Part shown: piece by piece, positions 13,875 through 14,083 of the stretch
How positions within the stretch are numbered: position 1 is the stretch's first letter
How the letters are laid out: each line of letters opens with the position of its first letter
Source: Christensenellaceae bacterium
Lineage (GTDB): Bacteria; Bacillota; Clostridia; Christensenellales; Borkfalkiaceae
Reading direction: 5' to 3'
DNA length: 14,083 nt
Assembly (NCBI GenBank): GCA_948482865.1
Contig: CAOMHR010000021.1
Span: 1-14,083, forward strand
Position numbers and translations under genes: made by a program
Notes under the pieces: model-generated
What the model saw: only the letters and a program-made list of their open reading frames with translations
Database searches by the model: none
Told to the model about the DNA's origin: nothing

Positions 13875-13944
13875 CTCAACCGTAAACCGACGGTCTGTAT
13901 GTCAGTCTTTGGTTTATCAGCTTTAAAAGCGGTTGAGTTTTTTT
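13875..13944 (+). terminator. Nested hairpin and terminator ending the template RNA
   Basis: CTCAACCG (13875-13882) pairs with CGGTTGAG (13930-13937), immediately followed by T7 (13938-13944). Inside, TAAACC (13883-13888) pairs with GGTTTA (13911-13916), and GAC (13889-13891) with GTC (13901-13903 or 13905-13907). The outer stem closes a 47-nt structured region, longer than an ordinary terminator loop. Confidence 0.7.
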
Positions 13945-13949
13945 ATGCC
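13925..13949 (+). repeat. Direct repeat, copy 1 (terminator 3' arm)
   Basis: AAAAGCGGTTGAG, T7 and ATGCC. The same string, with T8, recurs at 14047-14072. Copy 1 supplies the 3' arm of the template RNA terminator. Confidence 0.85.
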
Positions 13950-14010
13950 CTTTTTGTTGCCCTGAGCTTTCTCGCCGTCACCCCCCCCCTGTGTGAACAG
14001 TAGCCGATTA

Positions 14011-14046
14011 GATTCTTCGGCTGCGCTGCGCTCCGCTCAGAATGAC
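14011..14046. repeat. Palindromic dispersed-type repeat unit
   Basis: The unit opens GATTCTTCGG and closes CAGAATGAC. ATTCT (14012-14016) and AGAAT (14039-14043) are inverted, and the GC-rich centre is made of GCTGCGCTGCGCTCCGCTC. From memory, units with these ends occur at many intergenic sites in bacterial genomes; that is not testable here. The stretch before it (13950-14010) shows a C9 run (13981-13989) and no gene. Confidence 0.55.
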
Positions 14047-14072
14047 AAAAGCGGTTGAGTTTTTTTTATGCC
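14047..14072 (+). repeat. Direct repeat, copy 2
   Basis: AAAAGCGGTTGAG, T8 and ATGCC, identical to 13925-13949 apart from one extra T. Copy 2 has no adjacent 5' arm of its own, so it forms no local hairpin. Confidence 0.85.
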
Positions 14073-14083
14073 TGTGTTACAAT
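14055..14083 (+). promoter_or_regulatory. Candidate promoter at the window edge
   Basis: TTGAGT (14055-14060) and TACAAT (14078-14083) have a 17-nt spacer and a TGT extended -10 (14075-14077), the same TG-T layout as the template RNA promoter. What it drives lies outside the window. Confidence 0.4.

Larger units (their letters stand above)
13627..13944 (+). ncRNA. Candidate DGR template RNA (TR plus structured 3' spacer)
   Basis: From the promoter at 13592-13620 to the T-run at 13938-13944 lies a non-coding unit of about 320 nt. It contains a short leader, the template repeat, then hairpins GTTCGC/GCGAAC (13768-13773 with 13784-13789), GCAC/GTGC (13805-13808 with 13812-13815) and GCCTT/AAGGC (13854-13866), and a closing nested element (13875-13937). 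In the studied Bordetella phage DGR, RNA just 3' of the TR is needed by the reverse transcriptase and Avd to prime and template cDNA. By analogy, 13770-13937 may be that functional spacer. The boundaries are predicted from promoter and terminator only. Confidence 0.6.

Noticed and set aside
13981..13989. Run of nine C residues
   Set aside because: A homopolymer in non-coding DNA with no paired feature; its length may be a sequencing error and it has no obvious function.
1..14083. CRISPR array, tRNA, rRNA or insertion-sequence transposase
   Set aside because: No spaced short direct repeats in series, no cloverleaf-like sequence and no transposase motif were found on either strand.

Overview
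The window looks like a chromosomal segment of an uncultured, probably gut- or rumen-associated Bacillota (Clostridia-type, perhaps Christensenellales-like). The pointers are the rpsF-ssb-rpsR operon with strong Shine-Dalgarno sites, several consensus sigma-A promoters (TTGACA/TATAAT-like with 17-18 nt spacers), Gram-positive style lipoproteins, InlB-type repeats and helical repeat modules on a secreted pectate lyase. This placement is an inference; no 16S or taxonomic marker beyond ribosomal proteins S6 and S18 is present.

Left part (1-3220): the 3' end of a large, unrecognised repeat-containing protein; the housekeeping operon rpsF (S6), ssb and rpsR (zinc-type S18), with a perfect promoter and a candidate S6:S18 autoregulatory leader, closed by a terminator; then a small AT-rich monocistronic lipoprotein with its own promoter and a long terminator hairpin. 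Middle (3320-8160): a 1234-residue lipid-anchored pectate lyase (PL1 family) on the minus strand, and a DUF3592-like membrane protein. Right-middle (8166-11783): the PLP-binding protein YggS, apparently with a leaderless mRNA; a two-gene surface-polysaccharide unit (GlmU-like left-handed beta-helix protein plus polyprenyl-phosphate sugar transferase); and a convergent O-antigen ligase/polymerase-like membrane protein. These last three fit assembly of a cell-surface glycan.

Right end (11869-14083): a diversity-generating retroelement (DGR). A reverse transcriptase with the DGR signatures IGNQTSQ and YMDD overlaps by 11 nt an Avd-type four-helix-bundle gene. Directly downstream lies a template-repeat (TR) candidate whose reading frame is rich in Asn AAT/AAC codons and ends in VRPAL, as in C-type-lectin-fold variable proteins. 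The TR appears to have its own extended -10 promoter, a GC-rich 3' end followed by hairpins, and a structured 3' element ending in a terminator, so it looks like a separately transcribed template RNA of about 320 nt. No variable repeat or target gene is visible, so the diversified protein lies beyond the right edge or elsewhere in the genome. The 3' arm of the RNA's terminator is duplicated 122 nt further on, around a palindromic repeat unit, and a second promoter-like sequence starts at the very edge. This DGR is the most interesting system in the window.
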